Source: Evansella halocellulosilytica (lineage in GTDB: Bacteria > Bacillota > Bacilli > Bacillales > Salisediminibacteriaceae). Taken from it: a stretch of 64,000 nt of DNA. Location of the stretch: contig NZ_NIST01000001.1 of NCBI RefSeq assembly GCF_002335745.1, forward strand, positions 2,867,636 to 2,931,635, read 5' to 3'. Position numbers and translations under genes: made by a program. The notes beneath the pieces were generated by a model. It did no database searches and was not told the origin of the DNA. It saw only the letters and a list, made by a program, of their open reading frames with translations. Below, in pieces: positions 47,291-55,823 of this stretch; position 1 is the stretch's first letter, and each line of letters starts with the position of its first letter.

Positions 47291-47489
47291 ATTTAAAGTG
47301 AATGACTGCAGAATAAAGCTTCTGCCCACTTTTTGGATCAAAATTGACTTGATGAGAAACGTGATGAACTTCTAACAATATTCCCTTATTGTCTTCAATT
47401 TTTTTTGCGATCGATTTTTCGAGCTCGTCTATCGTTTTTGCTTCAAAAAACTCTACCTTGTCTTTTATATGATCAGTATGGATTATCAT
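47283..47489 (-). CDS. yrzA: DUF2536 protein (YrzA)
   Basis: A 68-residue protein with IKDKVEFFEAKTIDELEKSI and LLEVHHVSHQVNFDPKSG, the DUF2536 pattern. In B. subtilis yrzA sits between yrrS and mtnN as here. An AAAGGATG SD site precedes ATG 47489. The function is unknown. Confidence 0.88.
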   Translation of the reverse strand: MIIHTDHIKDKVEFFEAKTIDELEKSIAKKIEDNKGILLEVHHVSHQVNFDPKSGQKLYSAVIHFKSN

Positions 47490-47508
47490 AGCTGCACCAT
47501 CCTTTCGT

Positions 47509-48376
47509 TGTCATTATATTTTTTGTAAACCACAGGCTCTGCCTGTGTGAAAATAAACCTTTAAGGGTTGTATTCGTGAGATTTCTTTAAAAGTAACGAA
47601 TAGTTGGAAGGTATACTGCTTGCTTTCACCCCAGGGCACAAGTGCGACATCCGCTCTTCGTATTCACGGTGTCTTCTTTGCCACGGACGAACGGTTGAGC
47701 TACTTCGACCAAGCTCGAAGGGATCTCAACTCGTCCGTTTTTCCGTAGGAAAGAGCATTGCTTCTTCGAAATACAGCGATTTGTCTCGACGGATAAACGA
47801 CAGAGCTATACTAGTAGAGAAAGAGACAGTCGCGCAGTACCTTCCACCTTTGGATGACAACTTTATTTGCGTCATGTCATTTATTATCTTAAATGATGGA
47901 TACGAAATGAACATAAATATCTTTGATAACAAAAGCCCATTCCCATTTAAGTGAGATAAAAATGAGCTGAGAAACAACTTCCCACAACGTTTTTTCTGCT
48001 ATTAGTATGTCATTTAAATATCATCATGTACTCGAAAGAGCGCTAGGCGGTGACTCAGGCGGGAAAAGCAATCGTCGAAAATCCCCTAGGTGCATACAGT
48101 GTGGCACCTAGGAAGTTGAGGGATTGCCCGCTGCAAAGAAGACACTACGAATGCAAACGAAGTGCAGCACGAGTAGATGTCGCACTTGTGCTTTGGAGTG
48201 AAAGCGTCCGCCTTATAGCGATTTCGAATTCTATTTGATTATGAAAAGGGATGTCCTCAAAATTCTTTTGGCACGGACCAAATGAATAAGGTCCCTTAAG
48301 GGACTCTGGTGGTAAAGTGCCCTTATAGGGCGAAATTATAACCGCCCGTTTTACGGGCGGATACTTATTGTAAACC
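47509..48376. repeat. Dispersed composite repeat, copy 2 (intact)
   Basis: About 868 bases, from TGTCATTATATTTTTTGTAAACCA to GGGCGGATACTTATTGTAAACC. TTGTAAACCA occurs at both ends. Inside are short palindromes (CACAGGC/GCCTGTG, GGTCCCTTAAGGGACT, GCCCTTATAGGGC, CCGCCCG/CGGGCGG). A stretch CTTTCACCCCAGGGCACAAGTGCGACAT near 47625 is the reverse complement of sequence near 48170-48205. The two ORFs found inside have no SD sites. It matches copy 1 closely and the fragments at 26755, 29325 and 38842. Confidence 0.8.
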
Positions 48377-48402
48377 ATAACATCATAATTGAAAAGGTAG
48401 CC

Positions 48403-48431
48403 TTGTTATTTGCTTAACCTTTCGCTATGAT
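48403..48431 (+). promoter_or_regulatory. Sigma-A promoter of mtnN
   Basis: TTGTTA (48403-48408), 17 bases, TATGAT (48426-48431), 40 bases before the mtnN start. Confidence 0.7.
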
Positions 48432-48470
48432 AAAGTAGGAATATTTACATAGTAAAGGCAGGTAAGATAA

Positions 48471-49172
48471 ATGCGTATTGGAATTATTGGAGCGATGGAA
48501 GAAGAAGTTGAATTATTAAAATCAAAAATGAACGAACCAGAAGAGCAAATCATTGCTGGCTGTGAGTTCTTTTTAGGAAATTTAGAAGGGGTTAATGTCA
48601 TTCTTTCTAAATCAGGGATTGGCAAAGTAAATGCATCAATTTGTACTACATTGATGAATCAGTTGTTTCAGCCAGATTATATTATTAATACAGGGTCAGC
48701 TGGTGGATTCCATCAAAGCTTGAAAGTTGGAGATATTGTTATTTCAACAGAAGTAAGATATAACGATGTTGATGCAACAGTTTTTGGCTATGAATTTGGT
48801 CAAGTTCCACGAATGCCTGCATATTATGAGCCAAACGAGATGTTGATGAACGTAGCAGAGAATTGTGCAGAGGAGATTGGAATCCATTCAGTGAAAGGCT
48901 TAATCGTATCCGGTGATTCATTTATGAGTGATCATGAGCGAGTAGAGTCTATTCGTCAACAGTTTAATGATCCATATTGTTCTGAAATGGAAGCTGGTGC
49001 GATTGCACAAGTATGTTACCAGTTCCAATGTCCGTTCGTTATCATCCGTTCCTTGTCTGACATTGCAGGATCTGATGCAAAAATATCGTATGACCAATTT
49101 TTGAAAAAAGCTTCGGTTCACTCTGCAAAAATGGTTCTTCTAATGCTTAAGGAGATGCGTAATAGAGGTTAA
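48471..49172 (+). CDS. mtnN: 5'-methylthioadenosine/S-adenosylhomocysteine nucleosidase
   Basis: A 233-residue nucleosidase with [19 protein letters not shown] at the start (catalytic Glu12 equivalent), [22 protein letters not shown], the substrate Glu in [15 protein letters not shown] and the catalytic Asp in [13 protein letters not shown]. It removes adenine from MTA and SAH, feeding methionine salvage. AGGCAGG is the likely SD site. In B. subtilis mccAB follow; here only yrhC does. Confidence 0.95.
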   Translation: MRIGIIGAMEEEVELLKSKMNEPEEQIIAGCEFFLGNLEGVNVILSKSGIGKVNASICTTLMNQLFQPDYIINTGSAGGFHQSLKVGDIVISTEVRYNDVDATVFGYEFGQVPRMPAYYEPNEMLMNVAENCAEEIGIHSVKGLIVSGDSFMSDHERVESIRQQFNDPYCSEMEAGAIAQVCYQFQCPFVIIRSLSDIAGSDAKISYDQFLKKASVHSAKMVLLMLKEMRNRG

Positions 49173-49176
49173 GTAC

Positions 49177-49215
49177 AAGAGGACTGGAATGTATAATCAC
49201 GCTAGTCCTTTCTTC
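49177..49215 (+). terminator. Probable terminator of mtnN
   Basis: AGAGGACT and AGTCCTTT can pair across 18 bases and are followed by a T-rich run; the stem is short. Confidence 0.45.
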
Positions 49216-49321
49216 TTTGGAAAATGTGGTAATAATTACATCCTCACCATCTTCATTCACATGTTATACTATTCATAGTTTCGAAGAACAACAACTACTT
49301 CAATAAAGGAGTGGGAATAGT

Positions 49322-49564
49322 ATGACTGATAAAAAGGTACAAGATCTTAAATTAAAAGTGACGGATTTTAAACGTTTTGCATATATATTACTAGCTTTAA
49401 GCGGATTTATGGCAATAGGAATGATGTTACCAGGGAATACAGCAGTTTCTGGACAAGAAACACTAATGATTGCAATCGTTGCTGGACTCCTAATCGGTGC
49501 ATTTTTCTTCCATCGATCAGCGATGAATATTCAAAACTATCTAAATAAAGATGAATCATCATAA
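49322..49564 (+). CDS. yrhC: YrhC-like small membrane protein
   Basis: An 80-residue protein with two membrane segments (about 19-36 and 47-66), preceded by a charged N-terminus (DLKLKVTDFKRFAYI). Length and layout match YrhC, which closes the mtnN-mccA-mccB-yrhC operon of B. subtilis. AAAGGAGTG precedes ATG 49322. The function is unknown. Confidence 0.8.
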   Translation: MTDKKVQDLKLKVTDFKRFAYILLALSGFMAIGMMLPGNTAVSGQETLMIAIVAGLLIGAFFFHRSAMNIQNYLNKDESS

Positions 49565-49565
49565 A

Positions 49566-49618
49566 ACACTTCAAAAGTGAAGTGTACAGGCTGTTGAGAC
49601 ATTCTCAACAGTTTTTTT
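49566..49618 (+). terminator. Tandem hairpins and terminator after yrhC
   Basis: ACACTTC/GAAGTGT (49566-49585) is followed by CTGTTGAG/CTCAACAG (49591-49611) and seven T. Confidence 0.85.
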
Positions 49619-49755
49619 GTTTTTATTCTTAATAGATGAGTGGGAGGTATGCATTTCTCTCATTCTTTTTCTATTAACCTTATATCTTTATTCATAACGT
49701 CAATTCATAAAAAATTGATATAATAGAAATAATTGGACTGTCTGGAGTGAACGAG

Positions 49756-51243
49756 ATGAAGGAAAAAATAACGAAAAGACCTCTCGTTTTAGCTGCAGTT
49801 ATGTTAGCTATGTTTATGGCTGCAGTTGAAGGAACGATTGTCGCAACGGTAATTCCGAGTATCGTCTCTGATTTAGGAGGTTTTGCCTTATTTAGCTGGG
49901 TATTTTCAGCATATTTATTAATGCAAGTTGTGACGATCCCTATTTATGGGAAGTTATCTGATATATTTGGAAGAAAACTTGTGTTTTCAATTGGAATTAC
50001 GATCTTTCTTTTCGGATCGATCATGTGTGGACTTGCACCTTCCATTGAGTTTTTAATTATAAGCAGGTTTATTCAAGGAGCAGGCGCTGGTGCAGTACAA
50101 CCTATTGCGACAACGATTGTCGGGGATATTTATACGAAAGTTGAAAGAGGAAAAATCCAAGGATATTTAGCAAGTGTGTGGGGTGTGTCTTCCATTCTTG
50201 GACCTGTTCTTGGTGGTGTAATCGTTGAATTTATGCACTGGAAATGGGTGTTTTTCATTAATGTTCCTTTTGGACTCATTGCAATGGCTGGGGTTGTTGT
50301 TTACTTACATGAAAACGTCGAAAAGCGTAAACTTCAAATTGACTATGCTGGATCGGGAATATTACTCGTTAGCGTCACTTCTCTAATGGTTATTTTCATT
50401 CAAGGAGGTGTTCAATGGGAGTGGAATTCACCGCAAATTTTGACTTTGTTAGGAGTGTTTATCGTCACTTTTGCATTATTTCTATGGCAGGAAAACAGAG
50501 CAAAAGATCCGGTTATGTCATTGTCGATATGGAAACACCGACTTATCGTCATAGCAAATGTTGCTTCGTTAACTTTGGGTGCTGTACTCATCGGTGTATC
50601 AAGCTTTCTCCCTACATATGTACAAATTGTTCTTGATCAGCCGGCAATTATTGCTGGATTTGCGTTAACGATGATGAGTGTCGGCTGGCCGATCTCTTCA
50701 ACCCTTGCTGGAAAATGGGTTGTTCAAAAGGGTTCGAGACAAACTGCGATGTTTGGTGGGATCAGTTTGATGATAGGTGCAACGATATTTTTAACATTGC
50801 CTACTGTTCAACATCCGATTTGGGCGGGGCTGGGTTCATTTTTTATTGGCGGAGGAATGGGGTTTTCTACTACAACGTTTATTGTCAGCATTCAAAGCAG
50901 TGTTTCGTGGAGGATGAGAGGTGTAGCGACAGCATCGAATATGTTTATGCGGTTACTAGGAAGTGCACTTGGTGTAGCATTACTTGGCGGAATATTAAAC
51001 AGTCGTATGCAACAATATTTAAGGGAAACAGGGGAGGAATTAAATATTGCACCCTCCTTGGATGTCGTAAATATGATGCTCGATTCGGTTGGAAGGGAGC
51101 AGTTTAGTAAAACGGAACAGGAATTTATCCAAGAAGGGCTGTCGTTTTCTTTAAATAGTGTATATATTGGTGTGTTTATATTTGCTGTTATTAGTTTCAT
51201 ATTTATTTTTTCATTACCTAAAACAAATAAGGAGCTCAATTAG
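49756..51243 (+). CDS. MFS multidrug efflux transporter (DHA2 type)
   Basis: A 495-residue protein with about 14 membrane segments. Motifs of the EmrB/QacA group: MAAVEGTIVATVIPSIVSDL (D1-like, TM1), GKLSDIFGRK (motif A), RFIQGAGAGAVQPI and WGVSSILGPVLGG (motif C). It probably exports drugs or organic cations by proton antiport; the substrate is not predictable. ATG 49756 is preferred to GTG 49747 because of the GGAG just upstream of it. It converges on the Nudix gene with an 8-base overlap. Confidence 0.9.
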   Translation: MKEKITKRPLVLAAVMLAMFMAAVEGTIVATVIPSIVSDLGGFALFSWVFSAYLLMQVVTIPIYGKLSDIFGRKLVFSIGITIFLFGSIMCGLAPSIEFLIISRFIQGAGAGAVQPIATTIVGDIYTKVERGKIQGYLASVWGVSSILGPVLGGVIVEFMHWKWVFFINVPFGLIAMAGVVVYLHENVEKRKLQIDYAGSGILLVSVTSLMVIFIQGGVQWEWNSPQILTLLGVFIVTFALFLWQENRAKDPVMSLSIWKHRLIVIANVASLTLGAVLIGVSSFLPTYVQIVLDQPAIIAGFALTMMSVGWPISSTLAGKWVVQKGSRQTAMFGGISLMIGATIFLTLPTVQHPIWAGLGSFFIGGGMGFSTTTFIVSIQSSVSWRMRGVATASNMFMRLLGSALGVALLGGILNSRMQQYLRETGEELNIAPSLDVVNMMLDSVGREQFSKTEQEFIQEGLSFSLNSVYIGVFIFAVISFIFIFSLPKTNKELN

Positions 51244-51862
51244 CTTTTTCAGCAATTTCTATTTCTTCCATCACGTGAGTCAATATCCGGGCAGTTAAGC
51301 CCCAGATTGTGTAGCCGTTATATTCGTAAAAGAGTTCTTTTATAACGGCTTGACGCCACTCATAATTCTCACCATTTGGAATAAGGTGAAACGGGAAGTT
51401 TTCTTCTGGCTTCACTTCGAGCTTCACATCGTGTATTCTCGGTTTCATTTGTTTAAGTTCCGATAACGGAACGGTAAATACTTCTTTAACTTCGTCTTTA
51501 TTAATATTTAATTTGGCGTCTTCGTGAATGACACCTATATATGAGTAAAGGATCAAACCAAATGCCGTAATCATATGATCTAGTTCTCCGACTAAGGTGA
51601 CATCTGTTTCATCTATACCGAGCTCTTCACACAGCTCACGTATGGCAGCATATTCTGTAGATGGGTCAGTGTTATCAACTTTACCTCCTGGAAAACAAAC
51701 ATCACCAGGTTGGGGAACATTGGCAGCTCTAACTTCAAATAATATGTGTGGCTCACCATTTTTATGTATAACAGGTATAAATAGAGCAAATCGCCGAAAT
51801 TTATCTATATCTAACATTTTTGGTTTTCTCGCTTGAAAATACTTGTTCCAACTATTGTTCAA
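51236..51862 (-). CDS. Nudix hydrolase, CoA pyrophosphatase-like
   Basis: A 208-residue protein with a Nudix box GGKVDNTDPSTEYAAIREL followed by CEELGI; the REUxEE core is intact, although the Glu normally six residues after the first Gly is Asp or shifted. The VPQPGDVCFPGGKVD stretch just before resembles the UPF0035 signature of CoA pyrophosphatases. Its start is TTG 51862 behind GAGGAG. The likely substrate is CoA or a related diphosphate. Confidence 0.82.
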   Translation of the reverse strand: MNNSWNKYFQARKPKMLDIDKFRRFALFIPVIHKNGEPHILFEVRAANVPQPGDVCFPGGKVDNTDPSTEYAAIRELCEELGIDETDVTLVGELDHMITAFGLILYSYIGVIHEDAKLNINKDEVKEVFTVPLSELKQMKPRIHDVKLEVKPEENFPFHLIPNGENYEWRQAVIKELFYEYNGYTIWGLTARILTHVMEEIEIAEKAN

Positions 51863-52066
51863 TGTACGTCATCTCCTCATTGGAATTTATTGAAAGAAAT
51901 ATACCGATTCATGATTTCGAAGTAGGGGGCAAGATGTCATTGCTCTTTTCTTATATTTATCATAGCAAAACATAGGTTAAAAGTGGAAATGTGACTGCTT
52001 ATTATATTTAAATTGTAATTGGTGAAAATGCGACTTATAATAAAAAGAGGAAAGGGAGGGATATTC

Positions 52067-52309
52067 ATGAAATTAATTGTGAAAAAACCAATTTTTGCTG
52101 AATCTGCAAGTATGTTTGTGAACACAGCAAGTAACTATTCATCAACGATATTAATTAAGAAGGATCATTGGGTAGTTGATGCAAAAAGTTTACTCGGCGT
52201 CCTCGCTTTAGCACTCCAGCCCGGCCAGCAAGTTGAAATCAGCTTTGAAGGTGAAACATCTAAAGAATTTATTAATGAAATTGTTGAATTAGAGCTTTTT
52301 GAACGTTAA
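52067..52309 (+). CDS. HPr-like protein lacking the active-site His (Crh-like)
   Basis: An 80-residue HPr-fold protein. Aligned to HPr, the GIHARPA active-site loop reads PIFAESA, so His15 is Phe10 and Arg17 is Glu12. The regulatory serine region is kept: KSLLGV with Ser41 at the Ser46 position. The pattern is that of Crh, which has no PTS phosphotransfer role but can be phosphorylated by HPr kinase. GGGAGGG fixes ATG 52067. It is a single gene with a shared terminator after it. Confidence 0.78.
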   Translation: MKLIVKKPIFAESASMFVNTASNYSSTILIKKDHWVVDAKSLLGVLALALQPGQQVEISFEGETSKEFINEIVELELFER

Positions 52310-52325
52310 AAGTGAAATAGAAAAG

Positions 52326-52366
52326 AAGAAAGCTGTCTACAAATATGCTGCAGACAGCTTTCTTTA
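52326..52366. terminator. Bidirectional terminator
   Basis: AAGAAAGCTGTCT and AGACAGCTTTCTT are perfect complements between the convergent HPr-like and S9 peptidase genes, with A and T runs on the two sides. Confidence 0.9.
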
Positions 52367-52370
52367 TCCG

Positions 52371-54371
52371 TTATTGTTTTAAATATTTTTCAAACCAATT
52401 GGTTAACTCTTCTAATCTCGCATAACGCAAGTATGGAGGTCCGCTTCGAGAAAGCTCATGGTTTGCATTCGGGAACCGGACGAATCGTGTTTCTTTCTTT
52501 TGATGTTGAAGCGCAATGAACAGCTGCTCTGCTTGTTCAACAGGACAACGGAAATCTTTTTCACCGTGCAAGATTAGTAATGGTGTTTCGATTTGCTTCA
52601 CGTACTTTAATGGCGAATGCTTCCATAACTTCTCAGGATCTTCTAAAAAAGACGCACCAATTTCCCATTCTGCAAAGAAATAGCCAATATCACTTACACC
52701 GTAAAAGCTAATCCAGTTCGATATTGAGCGAAGCGTTGCAGCAGCTTTAAACCTATTCGTATGTGAAACGATCCAGTTTGTCATAAAGCCGCCATAGCTT
52801 CCGCCTGTAACTCCAAGTCTGTCTGTATCAATGAAATCATATCGATCTACGGCAGCATCAACGAAGCTCATGAGGTCTTCATAGTCTTTCCCCCCATAAT
52901 CTCCGCGGCAAGCATTAACATATGATTGCCCGTATCCGTGACTTCCGCGCGGGTTAGAATATAAGACGACATAGCCTTGTGCCGCCAATAGCTGTAGCTC
53001 ATGAAAAAATGTATTTGCATACATAGCATGTGGACCGCCATGAATTTCTAAAATGGTCGGATATTTTTCACCATCTTTAAAGTTATAAGGTTTAAGTATC
53101 CAGCCGTGAACGTCCCATCCATCAGGTGCTTTACACCAAATCTCTTCAGGTTCAGCTATATGAACTTCCTCTAATAATGATTCATTAAATGAAGTAAGCT
53201 GGCGAACATGATTAGATTCAAGAGAAAGCACATAAATTTCACCTGGATTTGTCGGTGAACTTACACCTAATACAGCTATATTTTTTTCAACGTTCACATG
53301 ATAACCGTAAACGTGGTGATGACCTGTGTATCGTTCTTGAATATTTCCTTCAATTGTCACTGAATAAAAGTTGGTTGATCCTTTTGTACTAGCAGTTACA
53401 TAAATTTCTTTCTCATCCTTAGACCAAATAGGTCCCGGGTTCGGGTGGCCAGAGCGAAGGTCACCGATAGCTGCGTCTGTAATATGGATATCCCAATCTT
53501 TTGTAATACACTCTCTCGTATTGTCTGTGAGATGATGGATCCATACTTTGTTTTGTGTCGCCCCGTAAAATTCTTTTTCATGACCGTAATAGGCTATTTT
53601 TTCGCCGTTTGGAGAAAAAACACCGAATGTATAAATCCCTTTTCCGTCTGTTAGTCTTTTCGATTCATTCGTTTTAAAGTCATATATATAAATATCTGAG
53701 ATTAGTTGGTCATCCGCTTCTTTATTAGAAAAATAAGCGATTGATTGGCTATCAGGTGACCAGCTAGAAGGTTCATGGTCAACTTCGTCATCTGTTAAAA
53801 ATTCGATGGAATCTTCAGAGAGATCATATACCGCGAGCTGTTTTCTTTTCTTATCAAGAAATCCAGCAGCATCCGACTTATATTTTAACCTTTCAACAAC
53901 AAGGGGGTCCGGTTTATCAGGTTCTTCTTTTTTTTCTTGTTCTTTACGATCCTTTGTCGGTGGATTCCCTTTTTCAAAAGCAGTTGTAAATAACACTTTT
54001 TTACTATCAGGAGACCAAAATGGCTGCGATGCTCCGTTTTCAAGCTCTGTAATTTGTTTGGCTTCACCACCTGATAATGATAATAATTGAAGCTGTGGTT
54101 TTGCGTTCGGTTTTAATGAAACGAAAATGAGATATTGCCCATCAGGTGAAAATCGTGGTGAAGCAACTTTTCCGTCACCGAATGTCCATTGTGAGGCTTG
54201 GCTTGTTTCACCGTTAACATCTTGTACAAATAAATGAGATGTATATTCATCTTTGTCTGAGATAAATTGGCGAACAAAAGCAACTTTAGAACCATCAGGG
54301 GACAACTGAGGTTCATTTACTACTTGGAGTGTTTTTAAATCATTAATCGTAAGCGATCGTTTGTTTGTCAT
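52371..54371 (-). CDS. S9 family prolyl oligopeptidase-like peptidase (YuxL type)
   Basis: A 666-residue protein: an N-terminal beta-propeller with repeated WSPDS/FSPDG blades (about residues 1-400), and a C-terminal alpha/beta hydrolase domain. The catalytic Ser is in GVTGGSYGGFMTNW, Asp in HGEKDFRCPVEQAE, and His in PNANHELSRSG. No signal peptide is present, so it is cytoplasmic; it cleaves short peptides or acylated N-termini. AAAGGAGA precedes ATG 54371. Confidence 0.9.
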   Translation of the reverse strand: MTNKRSLTINDLKTLQVVNEPQLSPDGSKVAFVRQFISDKDEYTSHLFVQDVNGETSQASQWTFGDGKVASPRFSPDGQYLIFVSLKPNAKPQLQLLSLSGGEAKQITELENGASQPFWSPDSKKVLFTTAFEKGNPPTKDRKEQEKKEEPDKPDPLVVERLKYKSDAAGFLDKKRKQLAVYDLSEDSIEFLTDDEVDHEPSSWSPDSQSIAYFSNKEADDQLISDIYIYDFKTNESKRLTDGKGIYTFGVFSPNGEKIAYYGHEKEFYGATQNKVWIHHLTDNTRECITKDWDIHITDAAIGDLRSGHPNPGPIWSKDEKEIYVTASTKGSTNFYSVTIEGNIQERYTGHHHVYGYHVNVEKNIAVLGVSSPTNPGEIYVLSLESNHVRQLTSFNESLLEEVHIAEPEEIWCKAPDGWDVHGWILKPYNFKDGEKYPTILEIHGGPHAMYANTFFHELQLLAAQGYVVLYSNPRGSHGYGQSYVNACRGDYGGKDYEDLMSFVDAAVDRYDFIDTDRLGVTGGSYGGFMTNWIVSHTNRFKAAATLRSISNWISFYGVSDIGYFFAEWEIGASFLEDPEKLWKHSPLKYVKQIETPLLILHGEKDFRCPVEQAEQLFIALQHQKKETRFVRFPNANHELSRSGPPYLRYARLEELTNWFEKYLKQ

Positions 54372-54567
54372 ATGTACAATTCTCCTTTATATTTAAATGA
54401 TGGTGAATAAACGGTTTGCTAGTTAAAAGATCATATAAAGGAATGATAGAAATGATATTTAAAAAGCAGGAAACCGATTTATGAAATTAAGTATAGTATA
54501 ATGAATATTATCAGAACCTTCAATCAATTTCGGTGAAAAACTTCGAAAAACGAAATAAAATTATGAT

Positions 54568-54581
54568 TGAAAACGTTTTCT
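54568..54581. promoter_or_regulatory. cre-like site upstream of the LacI gene
   Basis: TGAAAACGTTTTCT matches the cre consensus except at the last base. It overlaps a possible -35 (TTGAAA) 60 bases before the regulator gene, which fits CcpA repression of the sugar operon. Confidence 0.6.
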
Positions 54582-54600
54582 TATTATGTTAATTTGTAAA

Positions 54601-54614
54601 AGTAAACGTTTACT
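54601..54614. promoter_or_regulatory. LacI-family operator O1
   Basis: AGTAAACGTTTACT is a perfect 14-bp palindrome directly upstream of the SD site of the regulator gene. The same TAAACGTTTA core occurs at O2 and O3, so it is likely autoregulatory. Confidence 0.7.
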
Positions 54615-54628
54615 CAAGGAGAATTTAA

Positions 54629-55636
54629 ATGAATCATACAATTAAAGATGTTGCGAAAAAAGCGAATGTGTCAATTGCGACTGTGTCTAGAATATTAAAT
54701 AATAGTCAAGCTGGCTATTCTGCGGCGACAAAAGAACGAGTCATGAACGCAATTCAAGAGCTTGGATACAAACCAAATGGAATCGCTCGTGGCTTAGTCA
54801 GTAAAAGGACGAAAACAATCGGAGTATTAATGCCAAATGTCTCTTCAATGTTTTCTTCAAAGTTGATTGATGGGATTGAGGAAGCTGCACATCATGAGCA
54901 GTACAGTGTCATCATTTGTAATACAGACCGCAATGGGATCCGTACACTGGATTATTTAAATGTATTAGCAGAAAAAAAGGTAGACGGTTTAATTTTCACA
55001 AGTGAGATTCTGACTAGAGAATACTACGAAGCGATCGTAGCCATGAATATACCCTTTGTATTAGTATCTACTCAATCTATGCAATTTCAAGTTCCATATG
55101 TGAAAATCGATGATAAACATGCTTCGTATCACGCAGTTTCCTATTTAATTGAAAAAGGACATCAGAAAATTGCATTAATAAGTGGAGATAACAATGATCC
55201 GATTGCAGGAAGTCCAAGAGTAGAAGGGTATAAACAGGCTTTATTCGACCATGGGATCAGTTTATATGAGGACCTAATTACATATGGCGACTTTGCTTTT
55301 AACTCAGGAAAAGAGTGTATGAAAGAGTTGCTACAAAAGAAAGAAGAATTTACGGCACTTTTTTGTACGAGTGAAGAAATGGCATTAGGGGCGATGTCAA
55401 TCGCATTTGATCAAAAAATTAAAATACCAGAACAAATATCGATCATTGGCTTTGATAATACGAGACTTGCTGAAATGAGTACACCGTCATTGACAACGGT
55501 CGGTCAGCCATTAACTCAAATGGGACATCAGGCTGTAAAAATGATCATTTCAATGATGGAAAATGGTAAAAATGTAGGAAGTCGCATTTTACCACATGAA
55601 ATTGTGGAAAGAAACTCAGTGAAAGAGTTAAAGTAA
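54629..55636 (+). CDS. LacI-family transcriptional regulator of the sugar operon
   Basis: A 335-residue regulator. The HTH and hinge are canonical: TIKDVAKKANVSIATVSRIL at residues 4-23 and GYKPNGIARGLVSKRTKTIG near 46-65. The periplasmic-binding-fold core ends with IIGFDNTRLAEMSTPSLTTV. It stands first in the cluster with palindromes before and after it, so it probably represses the operon until an oligosaccharide or its phosphate binds. AAGGAG precedes ATG 54629. Confidence 0.92.
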   Translation: MNHTIKDVAKKANVSIATVSRILNNSQAGYSAATKERVMNAIQELGYKPNGIARGLVSKRTKTIGVLMPNVSSMFSSKLIDGIEEAAHHEQYSVIICNTDRNGIRTLDYLNVLAEKKVDGLIFTSEILTREYYEAIVAMNIPFVLVSTQSMQFQVPYVKIDDKHASYHAVSYLIEKGHQKIALISGDNNDPIAGSPRVEGYKQALFDHGISLYEDLITYGDFAFNSGKECMKELLQKKEEFTALFCTSEEMALGAMSIAFDQKIKIPEQISIIGFDNTRLAEMSTPSLTTVGQPLTQMGHQAVKMIISMMENGKNVGSRILPHEIVERNSVKELK

Positions 55637-55654
55637 TTCTTTCACTCCAACTAC

Positions 55655-55666
55655 GTAAACGTTTAC
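55655..55666. promoter_or_regulatory. LacI-family operator O2
   Basis: GTAAACGTTTAC is a perfect palindrome 19 bases after the regulator stop, upstream of a TATAAT at 55679-55684. Confidence 0.65.
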
Positions 55667-55722
55667 TTTATTTATTTATATAATATAGGTCACTATATTA
55701 TTATATCTTTTATATTTATTTG

Positions 55723-55736
55723 GTTAAACGTTTACC
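55723..55736. promoter_or_regulatory. LacI-family operator O3
   Basis: GTTAAACGTTTACC carries the TAAACGTTTA core 70 bases downstream of O2, about six to seven helical turns, suggesting looping or cooperative binding around the promoter between them. Confidence 0.65.
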
Positions 55737-55823
55737 TCATTATTAAGGTGGTGATAAAGGAAAAAGTATGGGGAAAAGATTCATTTTAATAGTAAAAAAT
55801 AATCATTGGGGGGATTTTTTATT

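Noticed and set aside
47604-47977. ORFs on both strands inside the dispersed repeat copy 2
   Set aside because: No SD sites, no family resemblance, and they are not open in copy 1.
53806-54090. ORF opposite the S9 peptidase gene
   Set aside because: Antisense shadow of a well-supported peptidase gene.
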